Positions 44,482-56,636 are shown, counted from the stretch's first letter. The stretch is 64,000 bases of DNA from Aplectana chamaeleonis (GCA_029168955.1 JAPDOI010000271.1:276001-340000), one strand, 5' to 3'. Translations and numbers: made by a program. The notes: a model not told the origin generated them from the sequence alone.

Positions 44482-44861
44482 AAAGTTGAATACAGGATTG
44501 CAAACAAATCTTTTTATTATTATTCAAAATTCCAGGGTCGAAAAAAATCTTCAGTGGGGGGTTTCACGAAAAAAATCTTCAGTGGGGGGTTTCAGGACAA
44601 AAAACACATTTTAATTTCAATCCAATCAAAATTTTCGTAAAAAGTCGACTCAACAAGTTTCATTCATTTGAGAATCTCGAAACCCGACAAAATCACTGCT
44701 ACTCTTACTGGATGGCTCAGAAAACGGAGATTTGGCGGGAGGAGATCGTGGAAAAAAGCGAAAAAAAGTGTTGAATGTAAATTGTGAGGTTGTGTGCATT
44801 ATCTGTACAGCGACAAAATTTTTATATCATACTGTTGTATGGTCAATCTCTGAACGGGGAA

Positions 44862-45337
44862 AAGCCGCGTCGCAACTAGGAGCGCGCGTGTGACGTGGCC
44901 CCGTTACGGATAAAAATCTATCGATGTCGCCTACCACAGACTTTCTCATGGTCAACATTCCCTCATTTCTTCTTCTTCATTTTCTTTCTTCCTTGCTACA
45001 CTCCCCCTTTTCTTAATATGCTCATCTGGTAAATTTTCTATTGTTGATCTTGCGTATGTCCTGGAAATATAAAACGATTTGGTTCAAAACGTACCATGAA
45101 AAGAAAAAAATGTGCAATAACGTTTGAGGTGAAAACACAAGATAACTATACGAACAACTGATAAGATGAAAGAAAAGAATGAAGGAGAAAGAACGACAAG
45201 AGAGTGATGGGAAAGACGAATTGGAGAAATGGTGCTCATGAGAAAATCGGCGGTGAGCGTTATCGATAGTTTTTTTTAATCCATAACAAGGTCACCAGAC
45301 ACGCTCGATACGAGCGCTCCTAGTTGCGACGCGGCTT
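44862..45337. repeat. MITE with 24-bp perfect terminal arms
   Basis: AAGCCGCGTCGCAACTAGGA (44862-44885, 24 bases in all) is exactly complementary to 45314-45337. About 430 bp lie between, AT-rich with no ORF. Confidence 0.85.
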
Positions 45338-45539
45338 CCACAAATCGTGAGATTGACAATACACACACTCTGTTAACGAAGCGAAAACAATTTCCTTCGC
45401 AGAATCTTTTTAGTGCTGTAAACAAGTTATGACATTTTCGTGAAATGCGGCAGTTACATTTGTTCTCAAATGGATCATATTTTGTTATTTTGCGGTCTCT
45501 CAGAAGTTTTTGAAAAAAAAATTCTTTAAAGGCACTGTT

Positions 45540-45794
45540 CACGATAGAAACGTTCTTTGAGTATTCACCGTAAATCGAATGTAGCGGAGCTTGGTTGTGC
45601 TATGCCCGCCCCGCCCATTCCTCAACGGCCAACAAGGAAATATGCGGGTGAGCCATAGCGCATACAAGTTTTAGGGCCGTATTAGGCTATCTATGGCTCG
45701 TTTCTAGTCGTTCTTTCTCCATAGTTATTGCAATTTACCTTACATTCGATTGCTGATAAAATATCGGATACCTTTTCTGTCGTGAACACTGCCT
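45540..45794. repeat. TTAA-type MITE (AGGCACTGTTC tip), 255 bp
   Basis: TTAA at 45536-45539, tips AGGCACTGTTCACGATAGAA and TCGTGAACACTGCCT, then TTAG. It is short and nearly palindromic (ATTCACCGTAAATCGAATGT against TTACATTCGATTGC). Confidence 0.8.
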
Positions 45795-46139
45795 TAGAAG
45801 GAGAATCATACGTAACCTGTCGTTGCCCAGTAAGGAGTTGGAAAAACTTAGTGAGTTTGTTTTCAAGTGATGGTAGTTCTGATATCGCGGTACTTTCGAT
45901 GTGAATTAGCGGCAGACTTCTTGCTAAAATCTAGTTTATTTCGCGGTAATTTATCAGTATTTGTACGGTCCATTCGCGGTAGTTTTGCGGTAAATCCGCG
46001 GCTGACGCCTCTGTAAAATCGCGTCATTTTACGGTGATTTTCGCGGCTTGCTGTCATTTCGCGTCAAATTTTCGGGAAAAGTCAAGATTCGCGGTAATTT
46101 CTGTGTAAATTCCAGTCAACTACTTCTTGAGTGAGGCAG

Positions 46140-46625
46140 GAATGCTTGTATATTTACGCATGGACCTGCCCCGTCTCCTTGCGACGAATAGTCATAAATG
46201 TATTCTCATCCGTTTCTACGTGTTGCTTGAGCAAGCGAGTCCCCAGAAATAATCCGCAAAAATTACTGGTTGCTGGTGCTTCAATGGACGCTCCTGTAAC
46301 ATTGTGATTGGCGTTAATCCATCCGGGGTCAAGCTTTCTTCGGATTATCCCAGCTGGGAGGTTGCTGAGAGCTAGAATTTTGGGAGCAGCGGTCATGAAG
46401 GGTATGGGAACACTGAAGAGGATTCGTGGTTCATAATAGCCTTCCGACGTCAACGAAATATTTCCCGAATCGAAACCTCAGACAAATTGCATTTGGGCCC
46501 AGAAACCTCAACTGGCGGTGATAGCCCCTTTTTTCTGATTCACAACAGAACGGAGGAACTGCAAAGGTTTCTAGAAGCTTCAGGGTGGCAGATGGTTTTG
46601 TCAGTGCTACCGGACATGACAATCA
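46140..46625 (-). other. Coding-like remnant, minus strand
   Basis: On the minus strand one frame gives ISLTSEGYYEPRILFSVPIP and NHNVTGASIEAPATSNFCGL, ending at a stop near 46154; an upstream frame gives KLLETFAVPPFCCESEKRG. The amino-acid composition looks coding, and the layout faintly recalls an H-type lectin domain, but the frame is broken and no splice pattern fixes it. It is either a decayed gene or part of an unknown element. Confidence 0.25.
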
Positions 46626-46899
46626 GCGAGGTGAAATGTTGTTAATAAGACACTGGTAGCAGTGACCTAAAGATCATGTGATTCGAAATTCGGAGAAATG
46701 CTCTCGTGTGGCTTTTATTTCTGATGTGATTGTGGTCGGCTCGGAGCCGGTAGCTGCCTTAGCGAATTCCCTTCAAGATTTCCAGAATCAACTTTCGCTG
46801 CATAAAGCCGAGCTTAGTCCCCGCTCGAGGTCATCAAGACTCTATACCCTTCCAGGTAGGGTATAATTGTTTCGAATCCACCTTGAAAAATAGAGGCGC

Positions 46900-48450
46900 T
46901 CTTTTTAGAGAGTCAATATGCTCCTGCCTGTTTTTTTTTATTTTTGGTATGAACAGATGGCAAAATTTCGTTCACTAGACGTAATAAATTAAACTTAAAA
47001 CAAATGAAAATGCGATAAAAATATGGAATAAAAATCATGGAGTAGAAATGGGAATCAAATAAAGCAAGTGTAAATGCAAGAATGAATGAAAACAGTGTTT
47101 TTTTACGGTATCGCCGCGATTTCCCGTCCCCATACAGTCCATGTCAAAAGAAAATTCTTATAATTTCTTTGCGCGAGTGTGCGAGGCGGGGGTAAGAGAC
47201 AGTGGACGCTGAGACTTCCGGCAGCAGCGCCCTACTGTTAAATAATTGTTCAGTCAAACTGAACAATCGAATGTAACTTCTATTGCTTCAGTCGGATTGA
47301 TCCATCAGCATTCGATTCGGATAGTTCAAATTTCTATCATTTTTGAGAAGTCGGGTTTGAGGAAAGTTTGAAATCCGACTATGCCAAAAAGCTCCAAATC
47401 TGACTTTGAAAAGTAGGATAATCGAGTTTGACTATTTTTGAAAGCTTCCAAATTCGCTTGTACTCAATGAGTCGGGCTTGTTGATCGAGTACACAGAATC
47501 AGAGGCCCTTAAGAGCAGTTTGGCTGGTGCGCGCGACGTGAGCGACCGAGAGTTGCGATCACGTAATTGATGGAGCGCCGCGAGAGTTGACATTGGCCAA
47601 CCGAACGCTTCTAGGCGCCTCCCATTCGGTGCACCCGATCAATAAGGCGAATAGTCAGATACTTTAAAATTTTGAATAAATCGATATTCGAGAAATCGGG
47701 TAGTCAAAGATCCCGAATTCGGCTATAAACCCCAGAAAAATCGAGTATTCAAGTATTTTAAAGCCCATCCATGGTTGAAAGGCTCTAAATCACTGTGTGA
47801 AAGTGGATAATCGAAGAATCCGGAAAAAGTCAAAATTCGCGAACAAAAGTATGAAACGAGTTTTTACTTAGGAAGTCCGATGACGAAAAAGCGTAAATCC
47901 GAATATCCGAGACACTATGTATGTAAAAACTCGAAACCCCATCACATTTCAGATTCGAGGGACCCAAAAGGTTCAAATCTGACAATCCTTTTCGATAATA
48001 TTGTGTCTTCGAATAGCTGAAAATCCGATCATATTAGAAATAGTCAAAATGCGAATGCAAAAAGTCGAATATTCGGAAAACTAAAAACACCGACTGCATT
48101 CGAGAAAGGAGACTTTCGAAAAGTTTAAATCCGACTTTTCGAAACGAGGTGTTTTCGAGAAACGAGGCTTCTTAGAAAAATAAAGAAATCCGACTGAACT
48201 AGGAATTTGTCAGATTTGAAAAGTTCAACTCTGAGTGTAATAAAAAAGGTGAATATTCGAATAGCTGAAAATCGGGCAACATTCGGAAATTTCAGAACCA
48301 TGCTCCAAGTCGTATGCTTGAAAATTTCGAGATCCGACTACCTTTGAGAAGTGGGATACCTAATCGAAAACCTAAAATCTGATTATTCAAAAACTTCGAT
48401 TATCCTAGTAGATGAAAATCCTATTGTATTCGAATTACTTGATACTCGAC
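46900..48450. other. AT-rich spacer with degenerate TCGAATATTCGA-like motifs
   Basis: No gene. From about 47270 on, short words such as ATTCGAAT, TCGAAAA, AAATCCGACT and GAAAAGT recur irregularly every 30-50 bp, suggesting a very old tandem array. A foldback MITE sits inside at 47477-47646. Confidence 0.5.
47477..47646. repeat. Foldback MITE of the GGGAGGCGCCTA family, copy 2
   Basis: CTTGTTGATCGAGTACACAG at the left and CTAGGCGCCTCCCATTCGGT ending in CCCGATCAATAAG at the right; compare 7882-8046. Confidence 0.75.
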
Positions 48451-48455
48451 ATTAA

Positions 48456-49003
48456 AGGCAGTGGTCACGATGAAAAACGTTATCGAAAAAATTACAAAAA
48501 TCAGCTTAGATCAAAAACAGCTGAAAAACTATGAAGGTAGCGCGGTGAAAAACGGTCTACAAATAGAGTTTCTAGGGCCCAAAGAAGCTAGTTCGTGCAC
48601 ACGTGCACAGCGATGACGAAACAGATCGCAGTCTCATGCCGAGCAGTCAAAAATCATCGACATTCAGAGGACGAAATAAATGCAAATTTAACGAATAAAA
48701 ACAGTTTAATAATGAAAGCATCACTTCAGTCAATGTTTTTGACTAGATCTGTACATAAATTCGAAGGTTCATTGATTGACATTCAATTTCAAGCTAGCTG
48801 ATGTTCTTGATATAAGAGGTCATCGATGCCGATGATGTGGAGAGGGCTCGTCCACCATCAAAAGACAAGAAAGCTCAGGTTTCAAATTCGGCCCAAAACA
48901 GTGGTTTTTTCGCGATTTTTTCTTATAGGTCCTACTACTCGAGACCCAGGAAAGGATTTGGAGAGAAAAAGACGACAAGCATATTTGATCGCGACCACTG
49001 CCT
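48456..49003. repeat. TTAA-flanked MITE, 548 bp (copy 2)
   Basis: TTAA at 48452-48455 and 49004-49007; tips AGGCAGTGGTCACGATG and ATCGCGACCACTGCCT. The interior is collinear with 22284-22820. Confidence 0.9.
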
Positions 49004-49143
49004 TTAAAAAGTTGGATATTTATTTATTTATTTATTGAGTACGCTACGTAAGGCAAGCGCAATAAACACGAAAATAAGATTATGCACATAAATCATGAAC
49101 CGGAAAGAACGGAAAACAATACAATATTGATCCTAACACTGCC

Positions 49144-49690
49144 TTAGAAGCACAACAGCTTCTTCCCTGCGATGCGTTTGAAACTGCGCAAAATAGAAGG
49201 TATCGGTACAGGGGTAATATCAATGTTAAGAGAGATGACGGTTGATCCGGCTCTACAAGTGAAAGGAAGGGCTCTCATATTGCCCTTCGGGGCTACATAT
49301 GAAATCTTAATCTTGCTTCCCCTAGTCCTTGACTGACTTAGCCTATAGAATCTTGAGATATTAGTCTTCGCAATGCCAGCCTGTAACTTAAACAACATGC
49401 AAACATCATAAAGTCGACGGCGAGATTCTAACGAATGAAGTTTCAACTCACTATTTCTAACTCCCGCACTCGGAATTCTGTCATAGGCCTGGATGTGAGA
49501 TCTTACATAAATTTTACGTGTAAAATTGTTTTGGATTTTCTCCAGTTGCAACACATCTTTTCTTTTCTGCGGTGAAAAAAACTGTCGTTCCACATTCCAA
49601 GATAGGTCTGAAGTAGGTCTTATATGCCTTTAACAACACCTTTCTGTCACGGACCGACAACGCTTTGAATATGAGGAATGTTTCAGAAGA
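49144..49690 (-). pseudogene. LINE 2: C-terminal part after RT
   Basis: Contains LFKAL-like ETFLIFKALSVRDRKVLLKA and YFRPILECGTTVFF, the conserved thumb-region blocks of jockey/CR1 RTs, then KIQNNFTRKIYVRSH and a C-terminal LYDVCMLFKLQAG. A frame break lies near 49560. The stop at 49144 is the element's own. Confidence 0.8.
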
Positions 49691-50392
49691 TGCTTTACTA
49701 CCAGGGGTGTGCGGCAATTGCCGTTTGCCGATTGACGTTTGCCGTTTGCCGGCCATTTTTGGGGTTTGCCGTTGCCGTTGCCGTTTGCCGAAATTTTCGC
49801 TCAAAACCGGCAAATTTTCGGCAAAAATGCGTCAAAACAACAGAGCCTGGTGTGCGCGCTCACTTCAGTTTCTGTATTGGTCAGCGATTCGAAGCTGCAG
49901 CAAATAATTTTTTGGCTAGTGTCAGCAGTTCCAACTCATGTAATGGGTAATTTCACCCAATGATCCTTTAACTAATGCAGATATTTCGACTTGGTTATCG
50001 GAGGATTTCGTTTAGGTTCTAAGATGGGAGCTTCCAAATGTCTCTTTTTATCATGAAATTTTTAACCCCTTAGAAATGCCGAGATCGCAAAAAAGCTTTT
50101 CCAGACGCATACCATTTCCTGCAAGTTCCGAAATGGCAGAAACAAATGGTACAAAAGTTTTGGTGTGAAAGCATCTTTATTTAGACAAACGAACCACTTG
50201 AGAACTCGTGTAAATAGGCCCGCTTATCGTCGGTTGCTTGGCTGATGGTAATAAATGGGACAGGAAAATGATCAATTCCGCAATTACTCTGTCCGGCTTT
50301 TTAAAAACCGAACAATGTTCACAACGGTCATTAAATGCAATGTTTAATAATATTTTCGATGTCAAGATCATTATCTGAAACGAAAGGTCGAC

Positions 50393-50853
50393 GGTGCTGT
50401 CACAGCGAGGGGGGAGGCACTTGGCCACGCCCATTTTACTGCTAAGCAACTGCTCTACTAATTCTCGAGTGGGAGGAAAACCCTGGGGCGGCATGCACGT
50501 ACGCGGTGGGTTAGGTTGGGGTTAGGCAGGGTTTGGGGCGTCGGCGCGTTTGATGATAGCAGCGCGAGGGCTGAAAGGGGGTTAGGCTAGCACTGAAATA
50601 TCGTTCCTTCGCAAACCTTACCTAGGAAGCTGGGGCAGCCGAAACCCCTTGAGACACCAACTATTGATTATCTCCAGCACTCGCACAGCAATCATCAAAC
50701 GCGCCGAGGCCCCAAACCCTGCCTAACCTCAACCCAACCCGCCGCGTACGTGCATGCCGCACCTGGATTGGTTCTCAAATTGCGCGGCGGCGCGAAAAAA
50801 TGGGCATGTTCAAGTGGAATGGCTAATTGCCCCCTCCTCGCTGCGATAGCACC
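50393..50853. repeat. MITE of the GGTGCTATCGCAGC family, copy 3, with an inner palindrome
   Basis: Ends GGTGCTGTCACAGCGAGGGG and CCTCCTCGCTGCGATAGCACC-type sequence. Between 50490 and 50755 lies a second inverted repeat (GGCATGCACGTACGCGG and complement, with TTAGGCAGGGTTTGGGGC and complement), so one element is inside another. Confidence 0.8.
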
Positions 50854-51206
50854 GGTAGACTTCTTAGCAGAGCTGAATTTGTTATGAAATGTTGTAGAGT
50901 TGAAAAAAAAACGAAAAATCGTCGGAGGCAACGATTGAAACCGCCTTCAAAAATTTCACCTGAAATAAAATGTCCGAGGCCCAATGCAACAACAGTGTCG
51001 TAAACCGGCTCAAAACGAGCAGTCAATTGCAATATAAGGCCTAGAAACTTGAATGTGGTGTGCTCGCACCACCCACTTCCTCGGTAGCCACAGGGGAAGT
51101 GGTTGGGGCAAGCACACCGCAATTATGTTTTGGGGCTGTATAGAGTGATTTATCCTTTGTTTTTTAGCCGACATTGTTGTTGTACTGGGCCTCGTGCAGC
51201 TACCCC

Positions 51207-51370
51207 CAGGTTGATACACAGAATGGGAAACGCCCAAGAGCAGTCGGTTGGCTAAACGCACCCTGCGCGGCGCTCCAGCGACGACGTGGGCGCACCGACT
51301 TTCTGTCGCGCGCGTCGCATGTACCAGTCGAATTGTCACTAAGTTCCTCTCATTCTGTGTATTCGATCGA
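51207..51370. repeat. Foldback MITE related to the GGGAGGCGCCTA family, copy 3
   Basis: Left arm GGTTGATACACAGAATGGGA and right arm CTCATTCTGTGTATTCGATC; same design as 7882-8046 but with GAAACGCCC in place of the usual inner block. Confidence 0.65.
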
Positions 51371-52099
51371 GATGCTACTCAAAGCTCTTGACTCCCGCTG
51401 AAAATTCGAAGGCGGCTTTTATCGTGTGCATTGCATTAATTTAAAGCAGTCTCACTCCACTCCTGTAGCTTCAAATGGGAAACAGTTCGAGCGTAATTTC
51501 AGATGAGCGAAGTAAGGAACCCTGAGTCTACTACTTGTTACTAACACTAAAGGTTGCGAGTGACTTCGTCATAAACTAGACCGCGCGCTGCTGATCGCGG
51601 TATGGACTGTGTTTCCCCGAAAATGTCGACCAATCAACGCATATTCATCCATCTATTCCCACCTGATTGTGGTACCGGTATCGGCCACAGTCTTTGGGTC
51701 GGCGCACACTCCCACCGCACCAAGCTTGCTTACGCTTAGCTGCACGTGCCCGGATCGACTAGGCTGGGTCGCGCAATCAAACGGCCTCGTTGAACTTGAT
51801 AGAGGCTCCTATACTCTACTGTAATTCTCTGATCACCTGAGGCTTTCAAGTAGCTTTCGATATATGGAACTTTCCCTTCCTGTAAAGGTTAGTTAAGCGC
51901 CAGATACATACTAACCGGCAGATATTGCATGGTTCACCACACCACTAATAAGTGTGGGTGTCTCATAGCACAGAACAGCTTTTGCCGGTTGCCGTTTTGC
52001 CGTTTGCCGGCCATTTTTGGGGTTTGCCGTTGCCGTTGCCGTTTGCCGAAATTTCAAATTTCTTTGCCGCACACCCCTGTTTACTACACAAGTGCTTGT

Positions 52100-53362
52100 A
52101 ATGGTCGGAGAAATCAAGTTTGCTGTTGTAATGAAAACCCAGGTCTTTAACAGAGGTTACAGGGTTCAGCTCATGCCCATCTAAAGTGTAGGTAAACGGA
52201 AAATTCGACATTCCCAGTCTCATAAACACTGTTTTTTCGATAGCCAGCGGGTTCCACTTGTGGGACCACGCAAGAATTTCCTCCAATGCACAAGTCAACA
52301 TACTCTGATCATCTTCGCTTTCTATCTTCTTATATATCTTGATATCATCGGCGAACTGTTTGCACTCAACACCAGACAGCTCCGGGAGACCCGGAAATGC
52401 AAGGTGTATTTAGCGAACAGGATTGGTGACAATACCCCACCTTGGGGCACTCTACTCTTTACGTACCTAACCGATGAAAATGCTGCATTGATCTTCACTT
52501 GAAAGCTCCTATCAGAAAGATAGTTTTTGAGCCATTCAACGATTACTGGATGAAATTTTAGTTCTGAAATTTTATAAAGAAGTTTAGAGTGGTCCACACG
52601 ATCAAATGCTTTCGAAAAATCAAAATACATCACATCGCAACATTTTTTCGAGTCCAAATAATCACTCCAGTCATTTATGCACTCAACCAAGTTAGTTTCT
52701 ACTGATTTACCTGGAACAAAACCGTGCTGATTAGCGGGGATAATTGCATTTCTCTCAAGATGTTCCATTATAACTTTTTTGAGCCCCTTTTCAAAAATTC
52801 TACAGAGATGTGATGTGATGCTGACTCGCCTATATTTATCGATACAACTGGCAGGTTCCTTTTTCAGTAGTGGTGTGACAAAAGAATGCCTCCATCTTAA
52901 TGGAACTTCCGAAGAGCACATTGACTGACTAAATAAATATGCTAACGGACCCGCTATAACGTGGGCAAAATTTTTGAGAAAAATGCCAGGCACAAAATCT
53001 GGCGTCACCGAAAAAGAGGGTGGCAGATTAGTCAGAAACTCGTACAAAAGGACTTCATCAAACCAAGGAAAAACACTCATTCGATGGTCAACGGACGGCT
53101 CAAAAACCGGAAAATGATCGTCTTTGTCAGTGTAAACCTCGGCAAATTTATCCGCTAACAACTCAGCCTTACTTTTATCCGAAATCGCCACGTAATCACC
53201 TTTTATCCAACCAGGGAGCTTTGTCGAAGTTGATAGTTTATTCCTAACATACTTGAAAAACCCTTTGTCATTATTCTTGTTAATAATGTTAGTTTCCAGA
53301 TTCCTATTGTACTTCTGAAGACGAATATCAAAATCCCTGAAAATTTTCGAAACCTTTCCCAA
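52100..53362 (-). pseudogene. LINE 2: reverse transcriptase
   Basis: Minus strand. FLTNLPPSFSVTPDFVPGIF and VTPLLKKEPASCIDKYR begin the RT; VMYFDFSKAFDRVDHSKLLY (motif A), SRVPQGGVLSPILF (motif B) and, after a one-base shift near 52420, QFADDIKIYKKIE (motif C, FADD at about 52336-52350) follow. Then comes VKDLGFHYNSKLDFSDHYKH, cut off by the hAT element. The catalytic residues are intact but the frame is not. Confidence 0.88.
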
Positions 53363-53631
53363 TCATCTTCCTTTTGTGAACTATGAGCTAGCTTGAACAA
53401 ACAATTTCTGTGATCCGCCATGTTTTGCAGATACAAGGGCAGGACAAATTTCGTTGCTAGAACACGTTTCCAGGGTACAAAAGAATCAATGGCGTGCTGC
53501 AGTACAGCCAAGAACATTTCGTATTTGTCATGAATAGACCCAACTGCATCAAATGTAATCCTCCAGTCCACGGATCTTAGAAACTCACAGATAGCGGAGT
53601 AGTCACACCCCCCGAAATATCTACAGAACGT

Positions 53632-54265
53632 TTATTCAGGCTCAGAGTAGGAAACGGACATGGAGAAACTAAGACTAGAATGATCACTGGACCCTACCGG
53701 AGGCTCCACAGCAACGTTGTTCACAAGCGTGAGATCATTAGACAAAATAAGATCGAGGATATTGTCCCCTCTTGTGGGCGCATTAACAAACTGTCGCAAA
53801 CCGTGATTCTCCACCATATTCATGAAAGTACGGGCGAGAGAAGATATGTTGTCAGAGGAGCTACTCCAGCTGAGGTCGGGGTAATTAAAATCACCAATAA
53901 TCACAGATGAGTGCTCACAAATGATCAAATCACTGATGACATTGGAAAGCCTCTCATTAGGTATTGCTAGGCAAGCAGGGGCTCGATAAACTGCAATTAG
54001 CCGAATCGTAGAACAGTCAAAAACGATATCTACTGCTAGTAATTCATAGGCATCAGGGACTGACTCAGAAAATACTTCCCTATATCCGTATTTGTTTTTG
54101 ATCAAAATGATTACTCCACCTCCTTTTTTTTCGAGTTCTATCACAACGTATTGCATGGAATTCACTGCATAGGCAACAAAGCAATGTAGATAAAACATGA
54201 GATGAATTCAAACAAGTCTCAGAAAATACGTATAAATCGTGAAAAGTTCCTAAAACTGAATCAAT
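53632..54265 (-). pseudogene. LINE 2: AP endonuclease
   Basis: Minus strand. DLYVFSETCLNSSH near 54250-54200 is the N-terminal SETWL motif, then GGGVIILIKNKY, RLIAVYRAPA, IIGDFNYPDLSW and SSDHSSLSFSM, covering the phosphate-binding and catalytic Asp and His positions of an endonuclease/exonuclease/phosphatase fold. The N-terminal third is missing, replaced by the dispersed repeat at about 54280-54490. Confidence 0.8.
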
Positions 54266-54540
54266 ATGGCTCCCATTCTTTCGAAAAAAAAAAGATATTC
54301 GAAAATTTTGTAATCCGGGTATATACGAGAAGTAGGATATTCTCTGATTCCGAGCCAAATTTACTCTGTTCCCTCGCGCGCTAGTGCGGAGCGAGGGTAG
54401 AGACAGCGAGAAAGTGTGGGGAGAAGGAGACGCAGCGTACGCGCGCAGATGCACGCGATGAATGGAAACAAATTTCAACAGGAAACTGGGGATACCTATG
54501 AGAGAAGTTTAAAGTTTCTAGTATAAAAGCGTACACTTAA

Positions 54541-55319
54541 AGGCAGTGTCCGCGCACAAAACCACATTTGGTTTGTTCTTCTCAATCCAATGTTTGAACC
54601 GAGTGGATATTGTTGGCAAAGCTTGAGACCTCAATGCTGCGTTTTCACGATGCAACCTCCCGAAAACTGCTTCGTGGTTCGAAAAGGGGTTTTCCGGTCA
54701 ACCATCTAGCACAGAGGGCTGAAGCGCCACAACAGGGTTCGACGGGCCGTGGAATTCAAAATTCTATATTCCTTATTTTGAGAGATCCTAGCGTTTCAAC
54801 TTGGGTATTGGAAGCTTCTTGTTTTTGGAGAATTCTTGACAAAGGGACGGCCAAAAAAAATCAACTTACGAAGTTAAAGGGGCTTAACCATTTCAGACGT
54901 CCAGTTTTCCGACAGTTGTGTACTACACAAGACACACCGGACAGACGTCAAAAAAGGAAGCTGAATGGCCCGGGGAAATTCGAAGGAGTTTGTGGCTTGG
55001 CGATATGTCACAATCTGGTTGGCTAGTTTATGCAAGCGCGCGCTACTGACGAAATGTGCGCAAATAGATCAGGCTGGACGTGGTGGAGTTTCTTGGCAAA
55101 TGGCCATCGAAAACTGCTGCGGCGCCACAAGCTTGTCAGAACGGGGCGGGGCAGGCTAATACCTGGCGTACTTGGCTTACGAAATGTTCAATTCGCCACC
55201 GTTTTTATCGATTTCTGACCGATTTTCGATGCTTTCCTTGACCCTATCCCCTCCATCATCTTCCAGTGTAGTGTTTCTCACTGATAACTCAGAAACGAGA
55301 TTAAGCGTGAACACTGCCT
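54541..55319. repeat. TTAA-type MITE (AGGCAGTGTCC tip), 779 bp
   Basis: TTAA at 54537-54540, left tip AGGCAGTGTCCGCGCAC, right tip GCGTGAACACTGCCT. Its right part is the inverse of 15678-15900. Longer than the other members. Confidence 0.75.
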
Positions 55320-55964
55320 TCAGAAAAAAAATTATAGAAATGAACTTAGTGATTCCGGCGAAATTCATTGAATCTTAGATCAAATTGGGCTTCCTGACCC
55401 CCGATTTAGTACTTTTTTATTGGTATCATAGAGCTGTCTCTGAGCTTCATTTAGATATAATCTTCTTTTGATGCTGGAAGCTCTGATGATCTTTTTATTG
55501 CGTTGGTAAGCTTTCGGCTTAAAGGCAGTGATCACGATGAAAAACGTTATCGAAAAAAACTACAAAAATCAGCTTAGATCAAAACCAGCTGAAAAACTAT
55601 GAAGGTAGCGCGGTGAAAAACGGGCTAGAATTAGAGCTTCTAGGGCCCAAAGATGTCAGTTCGTGCACAGCGCCGACCAAAAGATCGCAGTCTCATGCCG
55701 AGCAGACAAAAATCATCGACATTCAGAGGAAGAAATAAATGCAAATTCGCCCAATAAAAACAGTTGAACAATGAAAGAAAGCACTCCAGCCAATGTTTTT
55801 GACTAGATGTGTACATAAATCCGAAGGTTCATTGATTGAAATTCAATTTCAAGCCAGCTGATGTTCTTGAAGTAAGAGGTCATCGACACCGATAATGTAG
55901 AGTAGGCTCGTCCACCATCAAAAGGCAAGAAAGTTCAGGCTTCAAGTTTGGCCCAAAACAGTGG

Positions 55965-56636
55965 TGTCGGAGAGAGTGGAGGGAAGATCGGCGGTGTTTG
56001 ATCGGGCGCCGCTGAAGCGAAGAGCGGTGTAGGGGTGCTATGACCTACAATAATCGGCGCGGCGGGGAGAGCGCGGCGCGGTTGCGTGGCGGCCAGAGCC
56101 GTATTTAAGGAGAGGTTTGCTGTCCTGAAGAACAGCCGTTCCTGCCATAGCCTTCGAGGCTATTTTCTTCTTTCTTGTGTTGTGGGGGGTCTCGTTAGCC
56201 TGGGTGGCGTAGGGATTCCTGCCAGAACATTCCATTTGGCCTGTGTGGCCAACTCTTAGTGTTCTTTTCTCCGTGGGCCTTGGTGGCCAATTCTTCTGTG
56301 GGGTTTTTTGGGTGCCTTCGTGGCAATCCTAGTGGACTTCTTGAGGGCTCCGTGCCAGTTATTGCTGAGTGGCTAGGGTGGAACTAAGTAGGCCGAGTCC
56401 ACCGTCTGGGGAGTCAAATCCATTCACTGCTGGTCCTCGTTTCTCCGTGCCCGGCGATCGTCTGGAGTCAACCTCTCCACTCTCATCCCGTAAAGCTCCA
56501 GTGATACTTTTTCAAGGTTCATTGTTAAATTTTGTGTTTCAAATAAATCATTATAATTTTTCCCGTTCTGTTAATTGGTGCCGTTAAACGGTGGATATTG
56601 ATCAGTGTGTGCCTAACCTTTCATCATTACCCCACA
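55965..56636 (+). repeat. 5' LTR of the gypsy element
   Basis: 672 bp, TGTCGGAGAG to TACCCCACA (TG...CA ends). It contains TATTTAAGGAGAG (56102 onward) as a possible TATA box and AATAAATCATTATAA near 56541 as a poly(A) signal. Confidence 0.95.

Larger units (their letters stand above)
49702..52079. mobile_element. Non-autonomous hAT-type DNA transposon, 2,378 bp
   Basis: Terminal inverted repeats CAGGGGTGTGCGGCAA (49702-49717) and TTGCCGCACACCCCTG (52064-52079), flanked by an 8-bp direct duplication TTTACTAC (49694-49701 and 52080-52087). An 8-bp duplication and CAGGGGTG-type ends are diagnostic of hAT elements. Both ends carry subterminal arrays of TTTGCCG/TTGCCG (49723-49790 and 51975-52065), probably transposase-binding sites. 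There is no transposase; the interior is made of other repeats (50393-50853 and 51207-51370). It interrupts the RT of LINE 2. Confidence 0.93.
49018..54265 (-). mobile_element. Second LINE (CR1/L2-like, FADD type), interrupted by a hAT element
   Basis: On the minus strand, in order: endonuclease (from about 54265), RT (53362-52100), then, after the hAT insertion at 49702-52079, the RT thumb and C-terminus (49690-49144). The stop is at 49144-49146, and an AAAT-repeat tail lies at 49018-49036. Within the RT the motif is FADD, not YADD, and there is no sequence similarity to the first LINE beyond shared motifs, so it is a separate family. The 5' end is truncated or covered by a repeat near 54270. 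The frame breaks several times. Confidence 0.85.

Noticed and set aside
50505..50555. Telomere-like sequence (TTAGG, TTAGGC) near GGGTTAGGTTGGGGTTAGGC
   Set aside because: Only one true TTAGGC unit; the block is one arm of an inverted repeat inside a MITE and its complement lies at 50695-50745.
52961..53158. Plus-strand frame opposite LINE 2
   Set aside because: It is antisense to the RT, which has clear conserved motifs on the minus strand.
53680..53910. Plus-strand frame opposite the LINE 2 endonuclease
   Set aside because: It is antisense to the GDFNYPDLSW and SDHSSL motifs; no independent signal.
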